64,000 nt of DNA from CF-46 sp042408445. Its GTDB lineage: Bacteria; Chloroflexota; Limnocylindria; Limnocylindrales; CSP1-4. The notes beneath the pieces were generated by a model. It was not told the DNA's origin. It saw nothing but the letters and a program-made list of their open reading frames with translations, and did no database searches. The DNA is taken from positions 99,668-163,667 of the forward strand of contig JBHORC010000016.1 of assembly GCA_042408445.1 (NCBI GenBank). The letters run 5' to 3'. Shown piece by piece: positions 32,998-43,163 of this stretch (position 1 is its first letter; each line of letters begins with the position of its first letter). The translations under genes were made by a program, and so were the position numbers.

Positions 32998-34628
32998 CGA
33001 TCCCTCGTCAGCCACAGCGATTCCTGCCAGGCCTCGAGCAGCTCGCGGCGACGTTCCGGCCGATCCGGGAGGCGCAGCGGAACATCGCGTAGATCGACGA
33101 GCAGGCCACCGAGGCCACCGGCGACGTCGACCGCGAACCGTCGGCCGCGGCCGCCGAGGCGGACCACGTCGCGGAACTGGAACTCCGCGGTCGCGATCTC
33201 GCCGGGGGCGAGGTCGACGAGCTCGAGGCCCCCGGGGACGAGGTCACTGTCGGACGCGCCGGACGAGCCCCGGACGGTGAGGCGGCCGGCGCTCGTCCCC
33301 GCCCGGATCCCGCCGGGGATCACGAGGCTGCCGAGCGGTGTCAGGACGTCGTCCACGAGGTCGATGAGGGTCTGCCGGCGCTCGAGCGGATCGGGGATCG
33401 TGCCGAGGACGCCGAGGACCCGTGCCTGGTCCTGGGCGATCGCGACGGCGGCGGGCCGCCGGACGACATCGGCGACCGCGAGCGCGACCGCCGGCCCCGG
33501 CGCCGCCGAGAAGGCGCCGCCCGTCACGATGACGAGGTCCGGTGCCGGCTCGGCCGATTGCTCCGGCGTCGCCTGGATCAGGACCTCGAGCGCGGCACGC
33601 GCCGCAGCCAGGCGGAGCCTCGCGCCGTCGCCTGCGATTCCCGCCCACGGCCAGAGGCGGAGCTCGCGAAGGCGATCGCGCAGGCGATGCCGGTCGAGCG
33701 AGATCGTCGACCAGGCGAGCACGCGGTCCACGGTCGCGTCGTCCGGGTCGGGCGGGACGAGGGCCGCGTCGGCGACGATCGAGACGCGAGCCGTCGCCTC
33801 ACCGCCGCCGATCCCGGGACTCGCCGTCGCTCGAAGGCCGCCATCGAACCCGATCTCGATCAGCTCGATGCGGCGGTTCAGGACGTCGGCGAGCGCTGCC
33901 GCGGTCGGTCCGGCGGCACGCCGCGGATCGTCGGCCCCGCCGCGGATCTCGTCGAGCAGGCGTCGAAGCGGCTCGCCGACGGGGTCACCGCTGTTCGCCG
34001 ACGGGGCGAGCAGGATCTCGGCGTGGCGCTTGGCCGCCGCAGCCTCGAGGCGGTCGAGATGGGCGGCCATGGCGCCGGCCAGGACGACGGTGAGCTCCGG
34101 CCGCCGGGCAACCGCGCCGGCGACGATCGCGGCGAGCTCCGGAAGCTGGCGACGCTCATCGGCGCCGGGTGGATCGCCCGCGCCCACGAGGAGCACGTCG
34201 ATCGCCGGGTCGAGGAGCGCGGCCGTCAGCGACAGTGGATCGGTGTCATCGACGGTGATCCCGGTCGTCCGCCAGCCCGTCTGCCGCGCCGCGGTCTCGA
34301 GCCGCTCCAGGCCGCGTCGCGACACGGCGACGACGAGCATCGAGCGGGCCGGCGCGCTGTGGGCGACGAGGCGAGGCAGGTCGTTCGCGATCCAGGCCGG
34401 GTCGTACGTGTCGGCGTCGCCGGCCAGGCGCAACCGCGCGGCCAGCTCGGGATCGGCCGCATGGACGCGACGGACGAGCTCGGTCGCGATCGCGTCGACG
34501 TCACCCGGGCTCGGCACGGCCATCGATCCGACGAGGCGCCAGCGGTGGGCGAGCCGGCCGATCAGGGCGGCCGATGTGGTGGCGGCTCCGATGTCGACGG
34601 CGAAGAACGCGCGAGGATCGGCGGTCAC
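32994..34628 (-). CDS. MutL/GlmL-like ASKHA-fold protein
   Basis: A 544-residue protein that starts with an actin/hexokinase-like phosphate loop, FFAVDIGAATTSAALIG, and has a second nucleotide motif near residue 390, DLVIVTGGAFSAAPGP, followed by VAIAQDQARVLGVLGTI. This layout matches the glutamate mutase accessory protein MutL (GlmL) family, which guards B12-dependent mutases. The C-terminal 150 residues are beta-rich with repeated Gly and Val and may be a separate domain. No mutase gene is nearby, so a different client is likely. The GTG start lies 120 bases downstream of the small conserved gene. Family is fairly sure, role unknown. Confidence 0.68.
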   Translation of the reverse strand: MTADPRAFFAVDIGAATTSAALIGRLAHRWRLVGSMAVPSPGDVDAIATELVRRVHAADPELAARLRLAGDADTYDPAWIANDLPRLVAHSAPARSMLVVAVSRRGLERLETAARQTGWRTTGITVDDTDPLSLTAALLDPAIDVLLVGAGDPPGADERRQLPELAAIVAGAVARRPELTVVLAGAMAAHLDRLEAAAAKRHAEILLAPSANSGDPVGEPLRRLLDEIRGGADDPRRAAGPTAAALADVLNRRIELIEIGFDGGLRATASPGIGGGEATARVSIVADAALVPPDPDDATVDRVLAWSTISLDRHRLRDRLRELRLWPWAGIAGDGARLRLAAARAALEVLIQATPEQSAEPAPDLVIVTGGAFSAAPGPAVALAVADVVRRPAAVAIAQDQARVLGVLGTIPDPLERRQTLIDLVDDVLTPLGSLVIPGGIRAGTSAGRLTVRGSSGASDSDLVPGGLELVDLAPGEIATAEFQFRDVVRLGGRGRRFAVDVAGGLGGLLVDLRDVPLRLPDRPERRRELLEAWQESLWLTRDR

Positions 34629-34726
34629 CGGGTCATGCTACCCGCGATCCCGCGGCCACGCGGCCACGCGGCGAGTCAGCGCTGAGCGCTGCGCATCATC
34701 GTTCCTCGGGGACCGCGCCGGCCATC

Positions 34727-34750
34727 GACGCCACACGGGTGTGCGGCGTC
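34727..34750 (-). terminator. Imperfect hairpin overlapping stop of the small conserved gene
   Basis: GACGCC (34727-34732) pairs with GGCGTC (34745-34750), with an inner ACAC/GTGT pairing and a two-base bulge. It overlaps the stop codon of the 96-residue gene on the minus strand and is not followed by a T-run. The remaining gap to the MutL-like gene holds a short doubled GCCACGCG and no clear promoter. Confidence 0.25.
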
Positions 34751-35039
34751 AGGCGTCCCAGGTGATCTCTTCGTCGATCTCCTCGAGCCGCGCGATCAGC
34801 AGCTCGATGCCGGCGTCGTCGGCGAGGATCAGCGAGGCGGATACGTCGTCGCCGCCGAACAGCCCGCGCAGGACGGGATCGAAGAACAGCATCGCGTTCG
34901 CGCCCAGCGGCCGGTACGGCCGGCTCGCCTCGAGAAAGTGGACGGCCGGTCCGGTCAGGCCGCGGAGCTGGATCTCGCGGGCGACCCGCTCGACCAGCTC
35001 GTCCCGCTGCTCGTCGCTGCGCTCATACGAGAAGCTCAC
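34749..35039 (-). CDS. Small conserved-type protein of unknown function
   Basis: A 96-residue soluble protein. The first third is an amphipathic helix rich in Glu and Arg (RDELVERVAREIQLRG). The core motif PAVHFLEASRPYRPLGANAMLFFDPVLRGLFG recalls short proteins found in Chloroflexota and some other phyla, where a similar LEaHRPL...ALLFF stretch occurs; I know of no assigned function. The tail is acidic (RLEEIDEEITWDA). The GTG start overlaps the macro-domain stop by four bases, so it is co-translated. The motif was broken by position here; it spans residues 31-63. Confidence 0.65.
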   Translation of the reverse strand: MSFSYERSDEQRDELVERVAREIQLRGLTGPAVHFLEASRPYRPLGANAMLFFDPVLRGLFGGDDVSASLILADDAGIELLIARLEEIDEEITWDA

Positions 35040-35590
35040 GCGGACACCGGCGGCGCGGACGGCGCGTACAGGTCCAGGGACGGCGCCGACTCCGCGGCGA
35101 TCGCCGCCTCGAAGGCCTCATAGGGCGCCGCGCCGCGCATCGCGAAGATCACGTGCTCGATGCCGGGCGAGACCGGGAGCTCGTCGCGGACCGCGCGGAC
35201 CGTCACGCGGGCGGCGTCGTCGAGCGGGAACCCGCCGACGCCGCTGCCCATCGCCGGAAAGGCGATGCTCCGGGCCCCGACGTTCCGAGCGCACGCCATG
35301 GCGCTCCGGACTGCGCGATCGATCACGGCGGCGCTCGTCCGCCGATCCCGATCGAGGGAGACCGCGTGGATGACAACGCGAGCGGCAAGCTGCCCGGCCG
35401 GCGTCACGACAGCCCCGCCGAGGGGCGCAGGCGCCTGGCGGACGGCGGCGAACTCGATCGCGTCGCCGCCGGCCCGTTTGATCTCGCCACCGACCCCGGT
35501 GGACATCCAGAGCGAGAGGTTCGCCGGGTTCACGATCGCGTCGACCTCGAGGTCGCAGATGTCGCCATTCCAGAGTTCGATGCGGGCCAA
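35036..35590 (-). CDS. Macro-domain protein (ADP-ribose hydrolase type)
   Basis: A 184-residue single macro domain. Family motifs are NGDICDLEVDAIVNPANLSL near the start, STGVGGEIKRAGGDAI with the glycine-rich loop, and AFPAMGSGVGGFPLDDAARV in the second half. Bacterial proteins of this type bind ADP-ribose and remove it from proteins or deacetylate O-acetyl-ADP-ribose. The TTG start at 35590 has AGGAG five bases upstream; the first 61 bases overlap the end of alr in another frame. It is coupled to the small gene that follows. Confidence 0.87.
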   Translation of the reverse strand: MARIELWNGDICDLEVDAIVNPANLSLWMSTGVGGEIKRAGGDAIEFAAVRQAPAPLGGAVVTPAGQLAARVVIHAVSLDRDRRTSAAVIDRAVRSAMACARNVGARSIAFPAMGSGVGGFPLDDAARVTVRAVRDELPVSPGIEHVIFAMRGAAPYEAFEAAIAAESAPSLDLYAPSAPPVSA

Positions 35591-36855
35591 CGGGTCTCCT
35601 GCGAACCGAGCGAGCGCGTGCCGGCGGGACCAGCGGCGGCATGGTACACCCGGGTCAGTCGGGCCGACATGGCGGTCACCACCTCCCAGGAGTTCGTGGT
35701 GCGCCATCGCGCCAGCTCCGCCGCGGTGATCTCGTCGGTGCCCTGACGACCGAGCAGGACGAACTCGTCGGCGGTTCCCACGGGCGGCCCCGGGACGTCC
35801 GTGACGTCGACCATCGTCGCGTCCATCGCGACGTTGCCGACGATCGGCGCGCGAACGCCTCGAACGAGGACGCGGCCGCGATTCGAGAGCGATCGCGGCC
35901 ACCCGTCGCCGTAGCCGATCGGCAGCGTGGCGATCCGGCTCGGCCGCGCCGCGCGCCAGGTCGGGCCATACGAGACGCCGTGACCAGCCGGCAGATCGGC
36001 GACGCGGACGGGCCGGGCGACGAGCGACATGACCGGGCGGAGCCGCGTCACGGCCGGCCGAAGGCGATTCGGCTCGATCCCGGGTGCGGTGAGCTCCTCG
36101 GGGACGAGGCCGTAGGTGATGAGTCCCGGTCGGACCGCGTCGTAGGTCGGGACCACCGGCAGGACGAGCGCCGCGCTCGCCGAGAGGTGCCGACGCGGGA
36201 CGTCGATTCCGGCTGCGGCGAGCTGCGCGAGCGTCGCCTCGAACCGCCGCACCTGCTCGGTGGTCGTCGGTTCGACCTCGGTCTCCTGCAGGTGCGACCA
36301 GACGCCCGCAAGCCGGCCCCCGGCGGCGACGATCCGTCGAGCGACATCGACGGCGTCGTCGCCGGCGATCCCGCCCCGACCGAGACCCGTCTCGACCTCG
36401 AGCTCGATCGCGGGAATCGCGGGTTTCGTGCTGTCGCCGCCGGCGGATCCGGACGCCGCTGCCTCGAGGAGCGCCGTGACCGCGGCCGCGTCGCCCGCCG
36501 TGACCGTGACCCCGGCCTCGGCCGCGGTCGCCGCTTCGCCGGGCGGAATCGGGTACAGGACGATCAGCTCCGTGCGGATGCCCGCGTCCCGCAGCGCGAG
36601 CGCCTCGTCGAGGGTCGCAACGCAGAGCCCCGCGACGCCGGCCGATTCGAGCGCGGCCGCGACCCGGATCATCCCGTGGCCGTACGCGTCGGCCTTGACG
36701 ACCGGCATGACGCTGGCGCCGTCGGCCAGCTCCCGGATCGCAGCGATGTTCCCGGCGAGCGCGTCGAGGTCGATCTCGAGCCACGCCGTCCGGCGGAGGG
36801 GCGGAAGGCCGGCTTCGGCGAGGCGCGACTCGATCGGGCTGCGCGCGGTCGTCAG
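35530..36855 (-). CDS. alr: Alanine racemase, with CTG as the apparent start
   Basis: PLP enzyme that makes D-alanine for peptidoglycan. The PLP lysine is K54 in VMPVVKADAYGHG, the second catalytic residue is the Tyr in AGHGVSYGPTW, and VETGLGRGGI and SRIATLPIGYGDGWPR are also standard. No ATG, GTG or TTG occurs in frame between the upstream nnrD coding part and the first domain residues. The CTG at 36855-36853 overlaps the nnrD stop as CTGA, the same geometry as the ATGA/GTGA overlaps of neighbouring genes, and is taken as the start (441 residues). The last 60 bases overlap the macro-domain gene. Confidence 0.9.
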   Translation of the reverse strand: MTTARSPIESRLAEAGLPPLRRTAWLEIDLDALAGNIAAIRELADGASVMPVVKADAYGHGMIRVAAALESAGVAGLCVATLDEALALRDAGIRTELIVLYPIPPGEAATAAEAGVTVTAGDAAAVTALLEAAASGSAGGDSTKPAIPAIELEVETGLGRGGIAGDDAVDVARRIVAAGGRLAGVWSHLQETEVEPTTTEQVRRFEATLAQLAAAGIDVPRRHLSASAALVLPVVPTYDAVRPGLITYGLVPEELTAPGIEPNRLRPAVTRLRPVMSLVARPVRVADLPAGHGVSYGPTWRAARPSRIATLPIGYGDGWPRSLSNRGRVLVRGVRAPIVGNVAMDATMVDVTDVPGPPVGTADEFVLLGRQGTDEITAAELARWRTTNSWEVVTAMSARLTRVYHAAAGPAGTRSLGSQETRWPASNSGMATSATSRSTRS

Positions 36856-37991
36856 TTGCGGAGCCCCGTCGCCCTCGCGCCATCGGTTGGCGCGGCGTCC
36901 GGCTCCGGATCGCCCGGTCGATCCGGCTTGCCGGGATCCGGGACACGGACGCCGAACCCGAGGCGGCTGCCACTCGCGCGACGCTCGGCGATCGCCGCGA
37001 GACGCTTCCGGGCGAGCGCGATCGGGTCGGGCAGGTCCGACGCGAGCAGGCCGGAGTCGCCGATCCGCTCCCGAACGGTGTCGCCGGCAAGGCCGTGGAG
37101 GTAGACGCCGAGGCGGGCGGCGTCGTACGTCGAGAGGCCCTGGGCGAGGAGCGACCCGATCGTGCCGGTGAGCACGTCGCCCGTGCCCCCGGTGGCGAGC
37201 GCCGGGTTCTCGAACGGCGCGACCGCGAGGCGGCCGTCTGGCGCCGCGATCACGGTCCTGGCGCCCTTCAGGACGACGACCTGGCCCCACGTCGCGGCCG
37301 CATCCCGCGTCGCCGCCGCCCGGGCGGCATCGTCCGCTTCGAGGTCCCCGTCGGCCTCTGGCTCACGGCCGCTCCCGGCTCGAAGCCGGGCGAACTCGCC
37401 GGTATGGGGTGTCAGCACCGAATCGCGGTGGTTGCCCTCCCACCAGCCCTCGTCCGTGGCGAGCGATCGGAGCGCCTCCGCGTCGAGGACGATCGGCGCC
37501 GTCGAGCCGTCGTCGCCGGCGGCGAGCAGGAGGCGGACGAGCTCGGCGGTGGCGAGGCCGGGCCGCAGTCCCGGGCCCACGACGATCGCGTCGTGGTCGT
37601 GGTCGAGGATCCGGGCGAGCGCGGGCTCCGGATCGATCTCCTCCACGTCGTCCTCGGGGAGCGCCATCGTCGTCGCCTCGACGACCTTCGCCGCGAACAG
37701 GGGCTGGAGCGATTCCGGCGTCGCCAGCGTCACGAGGCCGGCGCCCGCCCGGCCCGCCGCTCGACAGACGAGGAGCGCCGCCCCGGCGTAGTCCAGGGAG
37801 CCGGCGAGCACGAGGAGCTTCCCGAACGAGCCCTTGTGGCCGCGCTTGTCGCGGGCCGGGATCAGCGACGACGCGATCTGATCGTCGAGCATCTCCGCGC
37901 CCTCGATCGGCGGCGCGACCTGGCCGCCGTCCCCGACGGCGCCGCGACCGCGGTCCTCGAACGCGAAGCCGACGCGTCCTCGATCAGCCAT
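36852..37991 (-). CDS. nnrD: ADP-dependent (S)-NAD(P)H-hydrate dehydratase
   Basis: Repairs hydrated NADH and NADPH. The 379 residues hold only the ribokinase-like NnrD domain, without the epimerase domain that is often fused in front. Visible motifs are RGHKGSFGKLLVLAGS, the TPHTGEFARL loop and the catalytic NPALATGGTGDVLTGTIGSL. About 25 residues of leader and 45 of tail are extra. The ATG at 37991 has GGGGGAG seven bases upstream and lies within the last eight bases of acpS; an ATG at 38015 is the alternative. The alr gene starts on its stop codon. Confidence 0.92.
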   Translation of the reverse strand: MADRGRVGFAFEDRGRGAVGDGGQVAPPIEGAEMLDDQIASSLIPARDKRGHKGSFGKLLVLAGSLDYAGAALLVCRAAGRAGAGLVTLATPESLQPLFAAKVVEATTMALPEDDVEEIDPEPALARILDHDHDAIVVGPGLRPGLATAELVRLLLAAGDDGSTAPIVLDAEALRSLATDEGWWEGNHRDSVLTPHTGEFARLRAGSGREPEADGDLEADDAARAAATRDAAATWGQVVVLKGARTVIAAPDGRLAVAPFENPALATGGTGDVLTGTIGSLLAQGLSTYDAARLGVYLHGLAGDTVRERIGDSGLLASDLPDPIALARKRLAAIAERRASGSRLGFGVRVPDPGKPDRPGDPEPDAAPTDGARATGLRN

Positions 37992-38664
37992 TGCGGGCTC
38001 CCCCGGCTTCGCCATCGCGGATCGAGACGATGGGGCGTTCCTCGTCGTCGACGCCGGACGGGGTCTCGCCCGCCGGCCTCACCTCGGGCGTCCCCGTCGC
38101 CAGGGCGTCCTCGCTCGTCGCCGCGTGGAGATCACGGATCCGCTCCATCCGGGCGAGGAGCCGCCGCTCCCGGTCGTCGAGACGCTCCTCGATGTCCAGC
38201 GGGAAGACGTAGCGGCCGCCCGCCGTCCGGATCCCGAATGCGATCGCGACCGCGTAATCCGACTCGTGGCTGATCGAGAGCGCGATCCGCTCCATCCCGA
38301 GCTGCCCGGCACGCGCCGCCGCCCGGCCGTGGAGCCGGACCGACGGCTGGCCCGTCGGCAACCGCTCCACCTCGATGTCCCGCCAGCCGATCCCGCGCAC
38401 GCCTAGCCCGAGCACCTTGCTCACAGCCTCCTTGGCTGCCCACCGCCCGGCGAACGTCTCCGGTCGCATCCGGACGTAGCGCTGTTCGGCCGGAGTCAGG
38501 ACGCGGTTCGAGAAGCGCTCGCCGAAGCGTTCGAGCGAGGCCCGGATCCGATCCACCTTGATGATGTCGATGCCGAGCTCGGTGATGCCCGCGGCCGCCG
38601 CGGCGAGGGCCGCGGAGGCGATCGTCGTCGCCTCGCGAGGCTCGGTCGTGGACTCCGTCGGCAT
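37984..38664 (-). CDS. acpS: Holo-[acyl-carrier-protein] synthase with C-terminal extension
   Basis: Transfers 4'-phosphopantetheine from CoA to acyl carrier protein. The AcpS core is seen in LGIDIIKVDRI with the magnesium Asp, RWAAKEAVSKVLG with the catalytic Glu and Lys, and ALSISHESDYAVAIAF. The usual length is 115-135 residues; this protein has 226, with about 25 extra at the front and 75 at the back. The extension begins with a charged helix, DIEERLDDRERRLLARMERI, and becomes Pro/Gly/Glu-rich. It lies eight bases from glmS and overlaps nnrD. Confidence 0.88.
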   Translation of the reverse strand: MPTESTTEPREATTIASAALAAAAAGITELGIDIIKVDRIRASLERFGERFSNRVLTPAEQRYVRMRPETFAGRWAAKEAVSKVLGLGVRGIGWRDIEVERLPTGQPSVRLHGRAAARAGQLGMERIALSISHESDYAVAIAFGIRTAGGRYVFPLDIEERLDDRERRLLARMERIRDLHAATSEDALATGTPEVRPAGETPSGVDDEERPIVSIRDGEAGGARNG

Positions 38665-38671
38665 CGCCCGG

Positions 38672-40504
<1,833 letters not shown>

Positions 40505-40597
40505 GTCGCTGTTCGTCCTCCGCGTCCCGCGGCAGCGACCCGCCGGGTCCTGGTCCGTGTTGCGCCGTCGTCGTGGCGTCCGGATGGGCGCCGCGGC

Positions 40598-41932
40598 TCA
40601 GTTTAGACGCTCACCCGCCAGATTCGCGATTGCGTCGGCCAGCTCGGCAACAATCGTTGCGTCCCTGCCTTCGACCATCACCCGGAGCGCCGGCTCCGTG
40701 CCCGACGGCCGGACGAGGACGCGGCCCCCGCCGTCGAGTCGTCGCTCGGCGTCCCGGATCGCGGCCAGGATCGCCGCGTCGCCCTCCCACTGGTCCTTGT
40801 GGCGGGCCTTCACGGCTCGCTGCTGCTGCGGCAGCATCGGGATCCGGGCGGCCAGCTCGGCGAGCGGCAGGCCGGCTCGGGTCATGACCCGGAGCACCTC
40901 GAGCGCCGTGACGATCCCGTCGCCCGACGTCGTGTGCTCGCGGACGATGACGTGGCCGCTCTTCTCGCCGCCCAGCCCGGCGCCCGACACCTGCATCCCC
41001 TCGAGGATGTACTTGTCGCCGACCGGCGTCCGGATCAGGTGCCCGCCCGCGGCCTCGACGACCGACTGGAGCCCGCCGTTGGACAGCACCGAGACGACGA
41101 GGCCGCCGTTCGGCAGCGCGCCCCGCGCAAGCCGGTCCAGGGCAAGGATCCCGAGCACCTGGTCGCCATCGACAACCTGGCCGGTCGCGTCCACGGCGAT
41201 GAGCCGGTCGGCGTCGCCGTCGAGGGCGAACCCGACGTCGGCGCCGCGCTCTCGAACCGCGGCCGCCAGGGACGCCGGCGCGGTGGCCCCGGAGTCGACG
41301 TTGATGTTCACCCCGTCGGGGTCGTTGTGGATCGTCTCGACCGTCGCACCGGTCGCGGCGAGGATCCCCGGCCCCACGACGCCGCCGGAGCCGTTGGCGC
41401 AGTCGACGACGATTCGCAGGCCGCCGGCCTGGATCGTCGACGCGAGCCCGAGGCGATGCTCGCGGTAGCGATCGAGCAGCGATGGGTCGAGGACCGACCG
41501 GCCGATCTCCGCGTTCGGCACGGATCCCAGCTCCTCGGTCCGCCAGATCAGCTGCTCGATCTCGTCCTCGACGCTGTCGTCGAGCTTGAGGCCGTGCTCG
41601 TCGAGCACCTTCAGCCCGTTGTCGTCGGCCGGGTTGTGCGACGCCGAAACCATGATCCCTGCGGCGAAGTCACCGTTGCCCGCCAGGAAGGCGAGCGCAG
41701 GCGTCGGAACGCAGCCGGCGATCCGGACGTCGGCGCCGAGGCTCGTGGCCCCGGCTGCGATCGCGGCGACGAACATGTCCCCCGACCGGCGCGTGTCCTG
41801 CCCGACGACGAGTCGCCCGCCGCTGCCGACCAGTCGATGCGTCGTCGCCCGGCCGAGCGCGTACGCGAGGGTCGGCTTCAGCTCGACGTTCGCCACCCCG
41901 CGGATCCCGTCCGTCCCGAACAGTCGCGCCAT
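40598..41932 (-). CDS. glmM: Phosphoglucosamine mutase
   Basis: Converts glucosamine-6-phosphate to glucosamine-1-phosphate. The start ARLFGTDGIRGVAN is the family signature; the phosphoserine is S98 in SASHNPADDNG; the metal loop is ALDGDADRLIAVD; the sugar loop and the phosphate site RPSGTEPALRVMVEG come later. The 444-residue length is standard. The ATG is one base from the ybbR stop. Order cdaA-ybbR-glmM is the same as in Bacillus, where GlmM binds and inhibits the cyclase. Confidence 0.97.
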   Translation of the reverse strand: MARLFGTDGIRGVANVELKPTLAYALGRATTHRLVGSGGRLVVGQDTRRSGDMFVAAIAAGATSLGADVRIAGCVPTPALAFLAGNGDFAAGIMVSASHNPADDNGLKVLDEHGLKLDDSVEDEIEQLIWRTEELGSVPNAEIGRSVLDPSLLDRYREHRLGLASTIQAGGLRIVVDCANGSGGVVGPGILAATGATVETIHNDPDGVNINVDSGATAPASLAAAVRERGADVGFALDGDADRLIAVDATGQVVDGDQVLGILALDRLARGALPNGGLVVSVLSNGGLQSVVEAAGGHLIRTPVGDKYILEGMQVSGAGLGGEKSGHVIVREHTTSGDGIVTALEVLRVMTRAGLPLAELAARIPMLPQQQRAVKARHKDQWEGDAAILAAIRDAERRLDGGGRVLVRPSGTEPALRVMVEGRDATIVAELADAIANLAGERLN

Positions 41933-41933
41933 C

Positions 41934-43163
41934 TCAGGAAGGCGTCGCGGACGGCGGCGCCGCGGCGGCGACACTGACGGTGACCGTCGCGGGGCTGATC
42001 GCGACGAGGTTGAGGCCGGAGGCCAGGTCGATCGAGAGATCGACGCGGTGGACGCCGACGTCGAGGTCGGCGACGTTCGCCGTCAGCGCGAGCGCCGCGC
42101 CCGTCAGCTGGTCGAGGGCAGCTGGGCTGCCGCCGACCGTGACCGACGCCTGCTGGATCGACAGGGCGTAGGTCCGATCGGATCGGGCGCCGGACGTGAC
42201 GATCCCGGCCGTGAACGTCCGGCTCTGCGACACCGGCCGGAGGGTGACGTGGACCTGCACGGTCTGGGGGGTGACGGCGGTGACGCCCTGCGGAAGATCG
42301 AAGGCGACGGTCTCATCGACATCGGCGGACCGGCCGTCGATCGAGACGGGCGCCGTTCGCGCGTTCGCAACGTTCGCGAGGTCGCCCGGGTCACCCTCGA
42401 TCGCGACGACGGCGACGGACGTCGTCACCTCGCCGACCTCGAAGCCGGCCGCCGGCGTGCCGGTCACGGTGGGGACGATCGGGACCGTCGCGGTCCGACG
42501 ATCCTTGAAGACGGCCATCGTGATGTGGACCGTCGCCGGATCGACCTCCACGCCGCGAACGGGCTCGCCGAGCTCGTCCACGGGGGTCAGCGGAAACTCC
42601 GCGTCGATGTCGATGCCGGAGGTGTCGATCGGGATGGATGCGCGGACCGCCGCGACGCGGGCGATGTCGGACTGTGCGCCGCGGACGATCGCGGTCTCGA
42701 TCGAGGGCTGCGGCGGACGGATCGTCAGGCCCGAGGGCACCGTGCCCGGCACGACGAGGACCGGCACCGTCTTCGGCTCGACCTTCTCGAGCCGGACCGA
42801 GACGAACGCCGGCGTCTCCGAGATGACCTGGATCCGGGGGTCGGCCGACTCGACCTTGACCCGGACGGACTGGGCCTGCGGTCCGGGTTGGACGTTCGAG
42901 AGGTCGACGGTCGCGGTGAAGTTCGCCGAGGTGACCGCGACGTTCGTCTCGTCCGAGACGAAATAGCGAATCTCCGTCACCTCGCCGAGAGCGCCGATCG
43001 TGATCGTCAGCGGCGGCTGGTTGACCGCCTGGATCGGCACGCCGACGGACCGGGTCTGGGCGTTCTGGGACACGATCAGGCCGGCGTACAGGAGCGTCGC
43101 GAGGGCGAGCGCCGCCAGCTTCAGCGGCCAGTTGTAGACGACGAGCCCGAGGAGTCGACTCAC
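41934..43163 (-). CDS. cdaR: YbbR-domain protein, regulator of CdaA
   Basis: A membrane-anchored protein of 409 residues: one hydrophobic segment at residues 8-27 (WPLKLAALALATLLYAGL), then about four YbbR repeats outside the membrane. The repeats are beta-rich with recurrent patterns of the type VPV-P and AFVSVRLEKVEPKTVPVLV, and the tail is Ala/Pro/Ser-rich. In Firmicutes this protein (CdaR) controls the diadenylate cyclase beside it. The GTG start overlaps the cdaA stop by four bases. The gene pairs with glmM on its other side, so regulation of c-di-AMP by cell-wall metabolism is likely to be kept. Confidence 0.9.
   Translation of the reverse strand: MSRLLGLVVYNWPLKLAALALATLLYAGLIVSQNAQTRSVGVPIQAVNQPPLTITIGALGEVTEIRYFVSDETNVAVTSANFTATVDLSNVQPGPQAQSVRVKVESADPRIQVISETPAFVSVRLEKVEPKTVPVLVVPGTVPSGLTIRPPQPSIETAIVRGAQSDIARVAAVRASIPIDTSGIDIDAEFPLTPVDELGEPVRGVEVDPATVHITMAVFKDRRTATVPIVPTVTGTPAAGFEVGEVTTSVAVVAIEGDPGDLANVANARTAPVSIDGRSADVDETVAFDLPQGVTAVTPQTVQVHVTLRPVSQSRTFTAGIVTSGARSDRTYALSIQQASVTVGGSPAALDQLTGAALALTANVADLDVGVHRVDLSIDLASGLNLVAISPATVTVSVAAAAPPSATPS

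Noticed and set aside
32065..35373. 1102-codon open frame on the plus strand opposite the MutL-like pair and neighbours
   Set aside because: Antisense shadow of several coupled minus-strand genes; low-complexity Ser/Arg content with no domain.
40505..40597. glmS ribozyme
   Set aside because: The 93-base gap after glmM cannot hold the ribozyme core and shows no match to it.
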